This document shows positions 19,845 through 29,039 of a stretch of 64,000 nucleotides of DNA, in pieces. Position numbers and translations under genes: made by a program. Position 1 is the first letter of the stretch. The number at the start of each line of letters is the position of its first letter. The notes under the pieces were generated by a model that was given only the letters and a program-made list of their open reading frames with translations, had not been told where the DNA came from and searched no databases. Source of the DNA: Flavobacterium aquidurense (lineage in GTDB: Bacteria; Bacteroidota; Bacteroidia; Flavobacteriales; Flavobacteriaceae); NCBI RefSeq assembly GCF_001404985.1, contig NZ_JRLF01000012.1:620001-684000 (forward strand). Direction: 5' to 3'.

Positions 19845-22166
19845 ATGAGAACATTAAAACCACTATTTGTCTTAATCTTCTTTGCTGTTTTAAGTTTGGG
19901 TTATAGTCAAAAAATATATACGGATAAAGACATTCAAATTATCCCGAAACCAAATCAATTGCTGATACAATCCGGAACTTTTGAGTTTTCTAAAAATACC
20001 GTTTTTGTTGCCAATACAGATTTTCAAAAAGATATTTCGACTGCCTTAATCAGTAAGTTTCAAATTGCGGCAGGATTTAGTCCGGTTTTAGGAACAAAAG
20101 CCCCTCAGCGTAATTTTATTCAGTTTAAGGTTGATCCGGCTTTTCATAAAGAAGCTTATAAATTAGAAGTAATTAATAATAGTATTACTGTTACAGCAAA
20201 CGGAAATGCCGGTTTTATCTATGGACTAGAAACAATCAGGCAATTGCTTCCGGTGGCTATTGAAAGCAAATATGCTATTACATCAGAAAAATGGCAGATC
20301 CCGAATGTTACAATTACAGATGAACCGCGTTTTAAATGGAGGGGTTTAATGCTCGATTTATCGCGTCACTTTTTCGACAAAAATTATATAATGGAAACCA
20401 TAGATCGTTTGGCAATGCATAAAATGAACGTTTTGCATTTGCACTTGGTTGACGATCAGGGTTGGAGAATTGAAATTAAAAAATATCCAAAACTAACCGA
20501 AGTCGGAGCGTGGAGAGTCGATCAGGAAAATGTTTCGTGGAACGCGAGACTGACCACAAATCCGGATGAAAAAGGAACATATGGAGGATTTTTTACGCAG
20601 GAAGAATTAAAAGAAATCGTAAAATATGCCGCCACAAAAAATATTGAAGTAATTCCTGAAATCGAAATGCCGGCACACGTAAGTTCTGCCATTGCATCAT
20701 ATCCGGAACTGGCTTGTTTTGACCAGCGCATTGGTGTTCCATCAGGCGGATTATGGCCTATTACAGATATTTATTGTGCAGGAAAAGAAACCACATTTGA
20801 GTTTTTGCAAAATGTGATCGACGAGGTTATCACTATTTTCCCTTCAAAATACATTCATATTGGAGGAGACGAAGCCACGAAAACCAATTGGGAAAAATGT
20901 CCTCATTGTCAAAAAAGAATGAAGGATAACGGTTTGAAAAATGTACATGAATTGCAGAGTTACTTTGTAAAAAGAATGGAGAAATACATTAATTCTAAAG
21001 GTAAAAAAGTAATTGGCTGGGATGAAATTCTGGAGGGCGGTTTAGCTCCTGAAGCTACAGTAATGAGCTGGAGAGGAACAAAAGGCGGAGTTGAAGCAAC
21101 AGAACAGGGACATGATGTTATTATGACACCGGAATCGCATTGTTATTTTAATTTTTACCAAGGGCCACAAAATGAAGAACCTTTAGCTTTTGATGCGTAT
21201 ACTCCGTTAAGCAAAGTCTACGAATTTGATCCTGTTGTACCCACAATGACACCTCAGGAAGCGAGTCATGTTTTGGGTGGTCAGGCCAATTTATGGGCAG
21301 AACATCTTGCGGGACCAAAGGACTCAGAATATATGATTTTCCCGAGATTAGCCGCTTTATCTGAAGTATTGTGGAGTAGTAAGGATAGCAGAAACTGGAA
21401 TGATTTTACGACAAGATTAGCACCAATGTTAAAACGTTATGATTATCTGGGAATCAATTATGCCAAAAGTGCTTACCTCGTTACAGCATCTTCAAGCGCA
21501 GATTTGGCTAAAAAACAAATTAATGTTACGTTGAAAAACGAATTTCCAAATCCGGATATCCGTTATGTTTTAGGCGATAAAAATATAGATCAAAATGCTT
21601 TAAAATATACAAATCCAATCCAGTTTAACGGAACAACAGTTTTAAAAGCGTCGTTGTTTCAAAATGAAAAACCGGTTGGTAAAACATTTACAGACACCAT
21701 CATATTTCATAAAGCTGTAGGACATAAAGTAAATTATCTAACGCCATTTAATGATAATTATAAAGGCGACGGACCTTTTACTTTGGCCAATACCATCAGA
21801 GGATCAAAAAATTTCCATGACGGACAATGGCAGGCATGGCTGGTAAATGATATGGAAGTTGTGGTTGATCTGGGAACGCAGGAAAGTATTGAGCAGGTAA
21901 TTGTTGGAACTTTAGAAAGTCAGGGTTCGGGAGTTAATTTTCCGGTAAAAATCAAGGTTTTAATTTCTAATGATGGAATCAAATATCAGGAAGTAGGGAA
22001 AATTTCACGTCCGTATGCCGCAAATGTAACTTCGGAGCTGAAAGATTTCAAAATCAATTTTGCAAAAATAAATACAAGATTCGTAAAAGTAATCGCCGTA
22101 AACCTGAAGAAAAGCCCAAAAGGAGAATCTTCGTGGTTGTTTGTCGATGAGATTTTAGTGAATTAA
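19845..22166 (+). CDS. GH20 beta-N-acetylhexosaminidase with C-terminal discoidin-like domain
   Basis: Exo-beta-N-acetylhexosaminidase of 773 residues with a signal peptide ending GYSQ (about residue 22). GH20b N-terminal domain at about 25-160; catalytic barrel at about 162-510. HIGGDEATK places the Asp342-Glu343 pair used for substrate-assisted catalysis. A bridging beta domain (about 550-630) and an F5/8C-like domain (about 640-773, ending SWLFVDEILVN) follow. It releases GlcNAc from antennae once galactose is removed by the GH2 enzyme encoded 4 bp upstream. That order matches stepwise trimming of complex N-glycans. Transcription may end in the repeat-rich gap before 22366, though no strong terminator is seen. 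Confidence 0.94.
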   Translation: MRTLKPLFVLIFFAVLSLGYSQKIYTDKDIQIIPKPNQLLIQSGTFEFSKNTVFVANTDFQKDISTALISKFQIAAGFSPVLGTKAPQRNFIQFKVDPAFHKEAYKLEVINNSITVTANGNAGFIYGLETIRQLLPVAIESKYAITSEKWQIPNVTITDEPRFKWRGLMLDLSRHFFDKNYIMETIDRLAMHKMNVLHLHLVDDQGWRIEIKKYPKLTEVGAWRVDQENVSWNARLTTNPDEKGTYGGFFTQEELKEIVKYAATKNIEVIPEIEMPAHVSSAIASYPELACFDQRIGVPSGGLWPITDIYCAGKETTFEFLQNVIDEVITIFPSKYIHIGGDEATKTNWEKCPHCQKRMKDNGLKNVHELQSYFVKRMEKYINSKGKKVIGWDEILEGGLAPEATVMSWRGTKGGVEATEQGHDVIMTPESHCYFNFYQGPQNEEPLAFDAYTPLSKVYEFDPVVPTMTPQEASHVLGGQANLWAEHLAGPKDSEYMIFPRLAALSEVLWSSKDSRNWNDFTTRLAPMLKRYDYLGINYAKSAYLVTASSSADLAKKQINVTLKNEFPNPDIRYVLGDKNIDQNALKYTNPIQFNGTTVLKASLFQNEKPVGKTFTDTIIFHKAVGHKVNYLTPFNDNYKGDGPFTLANTIRGSKNFHDGQWQAWLVNDMEVVVDLGTQESIEQVIVGTLESQGSGVNFPVKIKVLISNDGIKYQEVGKISRPYAANVTSELKDFKINFAKINTRFVKVIAVNLKKSPKGESSWLFVDEILVN

Positions 22167-22210
22167 AAACTAATTTGGAGTATTTATTTAATGATAAAGT
22201 AACCACAAGA

Positions 22211-22315
22211 TTGTCATCCCGGGGAACGAGGGATCTCCGCAAGAAGCTCGACAAAGATTGTCCTTTACTTTGCTGAATTTCTAATGTGATTTCTCCCTTT
22301 GGTCGAAAGACAAAA
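22211..22315. repeat. Second full copy of dispersed inverted-repeat element
   Basis: Starts TTGTCATCCCGGGGAACGAG and ends GGTCGAAAGACAAAAC, about 105 bp. It shares the left arm, the internal GCTCGACAAAGA/ACTCGACAAAGA word and the right arm with the copy at 12021. It lies between the GH20 and GH29 genes. Confidence 0.8.
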
Positions 22316-22365
22316 CATTTATACCAAAAAACAAAACAAAAACAAAACCATAAAATAGAATAAAG

Positions 22366-23850
22366 ATGAAAAGAGGAATATTCATAATCGCGATATTATT
22401 TTCAGTCCAAATGTTTTCGCAGGCCATTTATGAAGATGAACGTTATGTACCGGAAACGGATCCGGCGGTGCTGAAAAATTTAGAACAATGGCAAGGTAAA
22501 AAGTTTGGATTGTTAATGCACTGGGGAACTTACAGCCAATGGGGAATAGTAGAATCATGGTCTATTTGTCCGGAAGATTATGGATGGTGCGAACGTAAAA
22601 AAGGAAGTAATCCGGCCAATTATAATCAATATGTAAAAGATTATGAAGGATTGAAAAAAACATTTAATCCAACTAAATTTGACCCTGTAAAATGGGCAAA
22701 AGCAGCAAAAGCGGCAGGAATGAAATACATGGTTTTCACTACGAAACACCATGACGGATTTAATATGTATGACACAAAATACTCTGATTATAAAGTAACA
22801 GATAAAGATTGTCCGTACAGTACAAATCCAAAAGCGGATATTTTGAAAGAAGTTTTTAATGCTTTTAGAGCCGAAAATATCTCAACCGGAGCTTATTTCT
22901 CTAAACCAGACTGGCATAACGAAAATTACTGGGATCCTTATTTTCCTCCTTTCGACAGAAACGTAAACTATGATCCGTCCTTGTATCCTGAAAAATGGCA
23001 GAAATATGTTGATTTTACACACAATCAAATTTTAGAAATCCTTACGAATTATGGTAAAGTAGATATTTTATGGCTTGATGGAGGATGGGTTAGAAAAAGA
23101 GATCAGCAAAACTTAAAAGAAAACTACGATGAAAAATTTGCTGAAAACGAATCTAAAAATGGATTTATCAAACACAGAGTTGTAGATCAGGATCCTAAAA
23201 TGGACGAATTGGTTGTAAAAGCACGTCAAAAACAACCGGGATTAATCGTTGTCGACAGAGCCGTTCATGGTAAAAATCAAAATTACCTGACACCTGAAGG
23301 CCGTGTTCCTGCAAAAACGCTTCCTTATCCTTGGGAATCTTGTATAACGTCTGGCGGCGGATGGTCCTATTCTCCGGATGCGACATATATGACAGGAAGA
23401 CAAGGAATTCATATGTTGGTTGATATTGTGGCAAAAGGCGGAAACTTATTATTAAACGTTGCGCCTAGTCCGGAAGGAGAATGGCAGCAGGGAGCTTATG
23501 ATTTATTGGCAGCTTACGCAGATTGGATGAAAGTAAACAGTACAGCAATTTATGATACAAAACCAATCGAGCCTTTTAAAGAAGATAACATTTGTATGAC
23601 GCAAAATAACGCAGGTAACGTATTTTTGTTTTATTTAGCAAAAGAAGGAGAAGATAAGATTCCTGCAGAAGTGGTTGTAAAATCTATTAATCCTAAAAAA
23701 GGAACAAAAATCACCATGTTAGGTTCTAAAACTGCTCTTAAGTGGACAAAAGAAGCACAAGGAGTTAAAGTAGTAATTCCGGAAAGCCTTAGAAAAAATT
23801 TGCCATGCAAAGAAGCGTGGACTTTAAAAATTGAAACGATTAACAGATAA
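22366..23850 (+). CDS. GH29 alpha-L-fucosidase (single domain)
   Basis: Exported alpha-L-fucosidase of 494 residues with a signal peptide ending MFSQ (about residue 18). GH29 landmarks: KKFGLLMHWGTYSQWGIVESW-type opening (written here in part), TTKHHDGFNMYDTKYSDYKV, and VDILWLDGGW with Asp238 as nucleophile. It lacks the accessory domains of the fucosidase at 1332, and its barrel sequence differs clearly, so the two probably take different fucose linkages. The GH92 gene starts 8 bp downstream and GH3 follows that, forming a three-gene unit. The product, fucose, may be imported by the FucP-type permease at 34007. Confidence 0.92.
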   Translation: MKRGIFIIAILFSVQMFSQAIYEDERYVPETDPAVLKNLEQWQGKKFGLLMHWGTYSQWGIVESWSICPEDYGWCERKKGSNPANYNQYVKDYEGLKKTFNPTKFDPVKWAKAAKAAGMKYMVFTTKHHDGFNMYDTKYSDYKVTDKDCPYSTNPKADILKEVFNAFRAENISTGAYFSKPDWHNENYWDPYFPPFDRNVNYDPSLYPEKWQKYVDFTHNQILEILTNYGKVDILWLDGGWVRKRDQQNLKENYDEKFAENESKNGFIKHRVVDQDPKMDELVVKARQKQPGLIVVDRAVHGKNQNYLTPEGRVPAKTLPYPWESCITSGGGWSYSPDATYMTGRQGIHMLVDIVAKGGNLLLNVAPSPEGEWQQGAYDLLAAYADWMKVNSTAIYDTKPIEPFKEDNICMTQNNAGNVFLFYLAKEGEDKIPAEVVVKSINPKKGTKITMLGSKTALKWTKEAQGVKVVIPESLRKNLPCKEAWTLKIETINR

Positions 23851-23858
23851 AAATTATT

Positions 23859-26102
23859 ATGCTTTTAAATAAAAGGATAACCATACAAACAGCATGTTTT
23901 TTTAGCATGCTGTTTTTTAGCATAACTATTTTTGCACAAGAACCGGCAGATTTCGTGAATCCGTTTATTGGTACTTCCAATTACGGCGCTGCTTTTCCGG
24001 GACCAATTGCACCAAGAGGTATGGCTAGTATTAGTCCGTTTAATGTTGCCGGGCCACAAAACCGCCCGTTAGAAAAAGACAGTCAGTGGCTGTCGAATCC
24101 ATATGTGAAAGAAAATACCTTTTTAACCGGTTTTAGTCAGGTCAATTTAAGCGGTGTCGGATGTCCGGAACTAGGCGTTATTTTATTAATGCCAACAACA
24201 GGAAATGTTGAAATCGATCATTTAAAATACGGTTCTACATATTCTGATGAAATTGCAAAAGTAGCTTTTTATAGTGTTAATATCGACAAATATAAAGTTA
24301 AAGGAGAATTTACGGCTTCGAAACGAGTAGGTGTAAGCAGATTCACTTTCCCAAAAGGACAATCGAATATTTTACTGAACCTTGGCTTAGGATTAACCAA
24401 TGAAGAAGGCGCGATGATAAAAGTCGTTTCTCCTACAGAAATTGAAGGAATGCGAAGCGTTGGTTCGTTTTGTTACAACAGTCCGGAAGATGCTTATCCG
24501 GTTTATTTTGTGGCAAAATTTTCTAAACCCGCTGATAAATTTGGTGTTTGGAAAAAACCTGCCAAATATAATGGTGCTGAAGCACAATGGATGGGATATA
24601 ATGGTAAAGCCAGAATAATGGAAAACACCATTAAAACGGTTGTTGGTGACAGTATTGGAAGTTATTTTTCTTATAAATTTAACAAGCAGGAAACCGTTGA
24701 GGTTAAAATTGGTATCTCCTACGTAAGTATTGAAAACGCCCGTGAAAATCTGGAAAAAGAAACCGGAAGCAAATCTTTTGATGCCGTTTATAAAGAAACT
24801 TACAACGAATGGAATGAAGAACTTTCAAAGATTTTAGTCGAAGGTGGTTCAACAGATGATAAAACGATTTTTTATACGGCTTTATATCACACATTAATTC
24901 ATCCCAATACCTTAAATGATGTTAATGGAGAATATCCTGTAATCAAAAGAACCAAGATTGGTAAAACCGGAGGCACTCGTTATACTGTATTTTCACTATG
25001 GGATACATATCGAAACATGCATCCGTTAACGTCGTTGATTTATCCTAAGCAACAATCTGATATGATAAAAAGCATGTTGGAAATGTATGATGAAAATGGC
25101 TGGCTGCCAAAATGGGAATTAAATTCAACCGAAACCTTTACAATGGTAGGAGATCCGGCCAGTATTGTTATAGTAGATGCGTGTTTGAAGGGAATTCAGG
25201 ATTTCGATATTTACAAAGCATATTATGCAATGCTAAAAGGAGCAGATCAAATAGAAAATAATCCGTTGCGTCCCGGACTTAAAGAATATATCGAAAAAGG
25301 TTATTTATCAACTAATTATCGTGGTCCGGTTTCTACAACGCAAGAGTATAACAGTTCAGATTATGCGATTTCACTTTTGGCGAAAGCTTTAGGCAAAAAA
25401 GACGATTACATACGCTTTACAAAACGTTCACTATCGTATCAAAAATTATATGACAAGGATTTAAAATTACTTCGGCCAAGAACTGCTAACGGAAAATGGT
25501 ATGAACCTTTTGATCCTGTATCCGGAGCTAATTTTGAGGAGAATGTTGGTTTTATAGAAGGAAATGCATGGCAATATGCTTTTATGGTGCCACATGATAT
25601 TAAGGGATTGATTAAATTAATGGGCGGTGACAAACCTTTCTCTGATCAATTGCAAAAAGTTTTTGATATCAAACAATTTGATATGGCAAACGAACCGGAC
25701 ATTGCTTATCCGTATTTGTTTAATTACATAAAAGGAGAAGAATGGAAAAGTCAGGAAATGGTCAAAAAACTGGTAAAAGAATATTTCCAGAACAAACCAA
25801 AAGGATTACCCGGAAATGATGATACCGGAACAATGTCAGCTTGGTTGGTTTATTCTATGATGGGAATTTATCCTATATCTCCCGGAGATCCAATTTATAC
25901 CATTACAACACCAATGTTTCATAGAGTGACGATCAAACTAGATCCACGATATTATAAAAAAGAAAGCATTGTAATCGAAAGACAAGTCAATAATGACGGA
26001 AAAATCAATTCGATTGAGATAAACGGAAAACCACACAATAGCTTTTTTATTTCGCACGAAGATTTTGTAAATGGAACAAAGCTGAAAGTGATTCAAAATT
26101 AA
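23859..26102 (+). CDS. Second GH92 alpha-mannosidase
   Basis: GH92 family enzyme, 747 residues, with a signal peptide ending IFAQ (about residue 27) and no lipobox, unlike the GH92 at 7784. It opens DFVNPFIGTSNYGAAFPG. Catalytic-domain landmarks are EGNAWQYAFMVP, MANEPDIAYPYLFNYI and PGNDDTGTMSAWLVYSMMGIYP. Compared with the first enzyme, the GNEPSHH block is changed to ANEPDIA and GNEDCGQ to GNDDTGT. This suggests a different mannose linkage or subsite. It starts 8 bp after the GH29 gene and ends 13 bp before GH3. It should trim alpha-mannose from high-mannose or core N-glycans, although the activity of this subgroup is less certain. Confidence 0.9.
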   Translation: MLLNKRITIQTACFFSMLFFSITIFAQEPADFVNPFIGTSNYGAAFPGPIAPRGMASISPFNVAGPQNRPLEKDSQWLSNPYVKENTFLTGFSQVNLSGVGCPELGVILLMPTTGNVEIDHLKYGSTYSDEIAKVAFYSVNIDKYKVKGEFTASKRVGVSRFTFPKGQSNILLNLGLGLTNEEGAMIKVVSPTEIEGMRSVGSFCYNSPEDAYPVYFVAKFSKPADKFGVWKKPAKYNGAEAQWMGYNGKARIMENTIKTVVGDSIGSYFSYKFNKQETVEVKIGISYVSIENARENLEKETGSKSFDAVYKETYNEWNEELSKILVEGGSTDDKTIFYTALYHTLIHPNTLNDVNGEYPVIKRTKIGKTGGTRYTVFSLWDTYRNMHPLTSLIYPKQQSDMIKSMLEMYDENGWLPKWELNSTETFTMVGDPASIVIVDACLKGIQDFDIYKAYYAMLKGADQIENNPLRPGLKEYIEKGYLSTNYRGPVSTTQEYNSSDYAISLLAKALGKKDDYIRFTKRSLSYQKLYDKDLKLLRPRTANGKWYEPFDPVSGANFEENVGFIEGNAWQYAFMVPHDIKGLIKLMGGDKPFSDQLQKVFDIKQFDMANEPDIAYPYLFNYIKGEEWKSQEMVKKLVKEYFQNKPKGLPGNDDTGTMSAWLVYSMMGIYPISPGDPIYTITTPMFHRVTIKLDPRYYKKESIVIERQVNNDGKINSIEINGKPHNSFFISHEDFVNGTKLKVIQN

Positions 26103-26115
26103 AAACAACACAACT

Positions 26116-28776
26116 ATGTTACAATTAAGAATGAAAAAAACAGCCATTATCTTTGTAATGGCTGTAGGTTTTTTTAACCATGCTCAAGCACAAAAAAAAT
26201 ACCCGTATCAGGATCCTAAATTACCTGTTGAAGAAAGGCTGACAGATTTGTTAAGCCGAATGAGCCTGGAGGAAAAGGTACGCCAGATGGATATGTACAA
26301 AGGAGAATTTTTTAAGGAAAAAGAAGATTTTTCTAAATCAAAATCAGATCTTAAAATAGGTAATCTGGGTATTGGAGCAATTCATGACATTTATCCCCGC
26401 TCTGCAAAAATGATCAACGATCTTCAGAGTGAGGTAATCAAAAAGAACAAATGGGGAATTCCTGCTCTTATCATGTGCGAGATGCTTCACGGTTATTTAG
26501 ATGACGGAAGCACGGCTTTCCCAATGAATATTGGTTTGGGAGCAACATGGGATACTAGTGTAATGGACAAAGTGGGTAAAGTAATTGCTACAGAGGCCAG
26601 AGCACACGGGGTTCATTTTGGTTTAGGACCTAATTTAGATCTTGGCCGCGAACCACGTTGGGGAAGGGTTGCCGAAACTTTTGGTGAAGATGCATATTTA
26701 AACAGTGAGATTGGTCTGGCAATGATTAAGGGAATGCAGGGAGATGATTTAAGATCAGATCGTACTATAATTGCAGAGCCAAAACACTTTGCTGTTCACG
26801 GTATTCCGCAAGCGGGAGGAAATTCATCTCCAATTTTAGTGGGAGAACGTTCAGCTCGCGAAGATCATCTTCCGTCATTTGAAAAAGCATTTAGAAAAGG
26901 CGGCGCTCTGGGAACTATGTGTGCGTACTCTGAATTAGACGGAATTCCTTGTGCAGCAAATCATTGGTTATTGACAGATGTTTTAAGAAAAGAATGGGGG
27001 TTTAAAGGAATTGTAGTATCAGATTTGGGTGCTATCAAATACCTGCAAACAACGCATTATGTAACAGATTCTCCTAAAGAAAGTATCAGGCAAGCCATTG
27101 CTGCCGGAGTCGATATGCAATTTTATGATTTTACAAATGAGTTTTGGCAACAAAGTATCATTGAATTAGTAAACGAAAAGAAACTGACAATGGAGCAAAT
27201 TGATCGTGCTGCAGGTGGAGTTTTAAGACTTAAATTTTTATTGGGATTATTCGAAAATCCATACACAGATAAAAATTTAATCAAAGAACGTTTTCATACT
27301 AAAGAAAATCAGGATATTGCTTTAGAAGCAGGTCATAAATCTATTGTTTTATTAAAAAATGAAAACAATATTCTTCCTTTAAATAAGGATATAAAAACAG
27401 TAGCCGTTATTGGACCAAATGCTGATGCATCAAGATTAGGAGGATATGCTGTAAAAAATAAAGTAGGAACTACAGTTCTGGAAGGTGTTAAACAAGTTGT
27501 TGGTGCAAAAACAAATGTTCTTTATGAAGAAGGTGTTCCTCTGATTGTAAAAGGACAAATTATTCCGTCGAAATATTTGTTTACCCCGGATGAAGCTCAA
27601 AACGGATTAAAAGGAGAATATTTTAATAACAGAAATGTTGAAGGAACACCAGCATTAACACGTATTGACAATCAGCTGGAATTTGACTGGCCTTGGTCTC
27701 CGGGCGATGGTGTTACAGATGATGATTTTTCGATTCGCTGGACAGGTTATATAAAATCAGATAAATCTTTTGATGGCTGGTTGGGTTTAAGTTCTGATGA
27801 CGGAATCAGAATGTGGGTTGACGATCAATTAGTGATCGACAACTGGACAAAAGGTGCTACAAGTATGGTTACTACTCCAAAAAATATTGAAGCAGGAAAA
27901 AAATACAAAGTCCGCATAGAAATGTGGGAAGGCGGTTGGGGAGCCAGAGCGCACTTACGCTGGAATCTGGAAAAAGTAAACTTTCAGCCGGCAATCGATA
28001 TTGCTAAAAAAGCAGATGTTGCGATTGTAGTTTTAGGAGAATCGAACGAATTGGTAGAAGAAAACAGAGATGTAGCCAGTTTAGATTTACACGGAATGCA
28101 GCAAGATTTGATCGAAGCAATCCAGAAAACAGGAACTCCGGTCGTTTGTGTGCTATTAAACGGACGTCCGCTTTCGACAAACTGGATCAGCGAAAACATT
28201 CCAGCTCTTGTAGAAGCATGGTTTCCGGGTGAAGCAGGAGGAAAGGCTGTAGCCGATGTGTTGTTTGGAAATTATAATCCGGGTGGAAAAATGCCTATTA
28301 CCGTTCCTAAATCTGTTGGGCAGTTACCTATATATTACAATCAAAAACCATCTGCGATTCATAGATATGTTTCTGAAAGTGAAAATCCGCTTTATACATT
28401 TGGTTATGGGTTAAGTTATACCACTTTCGAATATTCGAACCTTGCAATTAGTTCTAAAGAGATCAAAACCGACGGAGAATTAAAAGTAAGTATCGATGTT
28501 AAGAACACAGGAAAATATGACGGAGATGAGGTTGTGCAATTATACATTAATGATATATATAGTAGCGTAACAACTCCGGAAAAAACATTGAAGGGTTTCA
28601 AGAGATTATTTATTAAAAAAGGAGAAACTAAAAAAGTAGAATTTACAATTACTCCGGATGAATTGTCTCTTTGGAATAGGGAGATGAAAAGAGTTGTAGA
28701 ACCCGGCGATTTTGAAGTTATGGTTGGCGGAAACTCGGTTGACCTTCAAAAAACGAATTTTAAAGTTTTGCAGTAA
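26116..28776 (+). CDS. GH3 beta-glycosidase with inserted PA14 domain
   Basis: Exported GH3 enzyme of 886 residues. An internal ATG at 26131 gives the more usual signal peptide (MKKTAIIF, cleavage near AQAQ) and may be the true start. The (beta/alpha)8 domain at about 35-390 has GPNLDLGREPRWGR, AEPKHFAVHG and VVSDLGAIK, with nucleophile Asp303; most GH3 have SDW here. The alpha/beta sandwich is interrupted by a PA14 carbohydrate-binding domain (about 497-645). A fibronectin-like domain closes the protein (to about 885). Activity is probably beta-glucosidase, beta-xylosidase or a related exo-beta-activity. None of these is a classic N-glycan step, so its role here is open. It is last in the GH29-GH92-GH3 unit, before a terminator. 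Confidence 0.9.
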   Translation: MLQLRMKKTAIIFVMAVGFFNHAQAQKKYPYQDPKLPVEERLTDLLSRMSLEEKVRQMDMYKGEFFKEKEDFSKSKSDLKIGNLGIGAIHDIYPRSAKMINDLQSEVIKKNKWGIPALIMCEMLHGYLDDGSTAFPMNIGLGATWDTSVMDKVGKVIATEARAHGVHFGLGPNLDLGREPRWGRVAETFGEDAYLNSEIGLAMIKGMQGDDLRSDRTIIAEPKHFAVHGIPQAGGNSSPILVGERSAREDHLPSFEKAFRKGGALGTMCAYSELDGIPCAANHWLLTDVLRKEWGFKGIVVSDLGAIKYLQTTHYVTDSPKESIRQAIAAGVDMQFYDFTNEFWQQSIIELVNEKKLTMEQIDRAAGGVLRLKFLLGLFENPYTDKNLIKERFHTKENQDIALEAGHKSIVLLKNENNILPLNKDIKTVAVIGPNADASRLGGYAVKNKVGTTVLEGVKQVVGAKTNVLYEEGVPLIVKGQIIPSKYLFTPDEAQNGLKGEYFNNRNVEGTPALTRIDNQLEFDWPWSPGDGVTDDDFSIRWTGYIKSDKSFDGWLGLSSDDGIRMWVDDQLVIDNWTKGATSMVTTPKNIEAGKKYKVRIEMWEGGWGARAHLRWNLEKVNFQPAIDIAKKADVAIVVLGESNELVEENRDVASLDLHGMQQDLIEAIQKTGTPVVCVLLNGRPLSTNWISENIPALVEAWFPGEAGGKAVADVLFGNYNPGGKMPITVPKSVGQLPIYYNQKPSAIHRYVSESENPLYTFGYGLSYTTFEYSNLAISSKEIKTDGELKVSIDVKNTGKYDGDEVVQLYINDIYSSVTTPEKTLKGFKRLFIKKGETKKVEFTITPDELSLWNREMKRVVEPGDFEVMVGGNSVDLQKTNFKVLQ

Positions 28777-28883
28777 TTTGATAAAAACAAATAAAATGTT
28801 TATCGTTTTAAGTATTAAGTAAAGAATACCTTTGAAAAAACGATAAATAAGTTAGATTTAATTAAGAGAGTACTACTCAAATA

Positions 28884-28915
28884 AAGAGGGTTTAGATTAC
28901 AAATCTAACCCTTTT
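28884..28915 (+). terminator. Terminator between GH3 and susC
   Basis: AAGAGGGTTTAGATT pairs with AATCTAACCCTTTT (one bulged T) around a short loop, followed by a T-rich tail. It separates the enzyme unit from the SusC/SusD unit. Confidence 0.82.
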
Positions 28916-28977
28916 GTTGTTTTTAAATGTTAAAGTTTACCCAACACCTTTTCAAAATTGTCATTTGTCGAAATAAT

Positions 28978-28993
28978 ATTTTGTTAACAAAAT
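28978..28993. promoter_or_regulatory. 16 bp perfect palindrome upstream of susC
   Basis: ATTTTGTTAACAAAAT is a perfect palindrome ending 46 bp before the susC ATG. Its place between the terminator and susC suits an operator for a dimeric regulator. No regulator can be matched to it from this window. Confidence 0.45.
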
Positions 28994-29039
28994 GTATTCT
29001 TAAGTTTAACATGTTATTAACTCTAAAAAAACAACTAAT

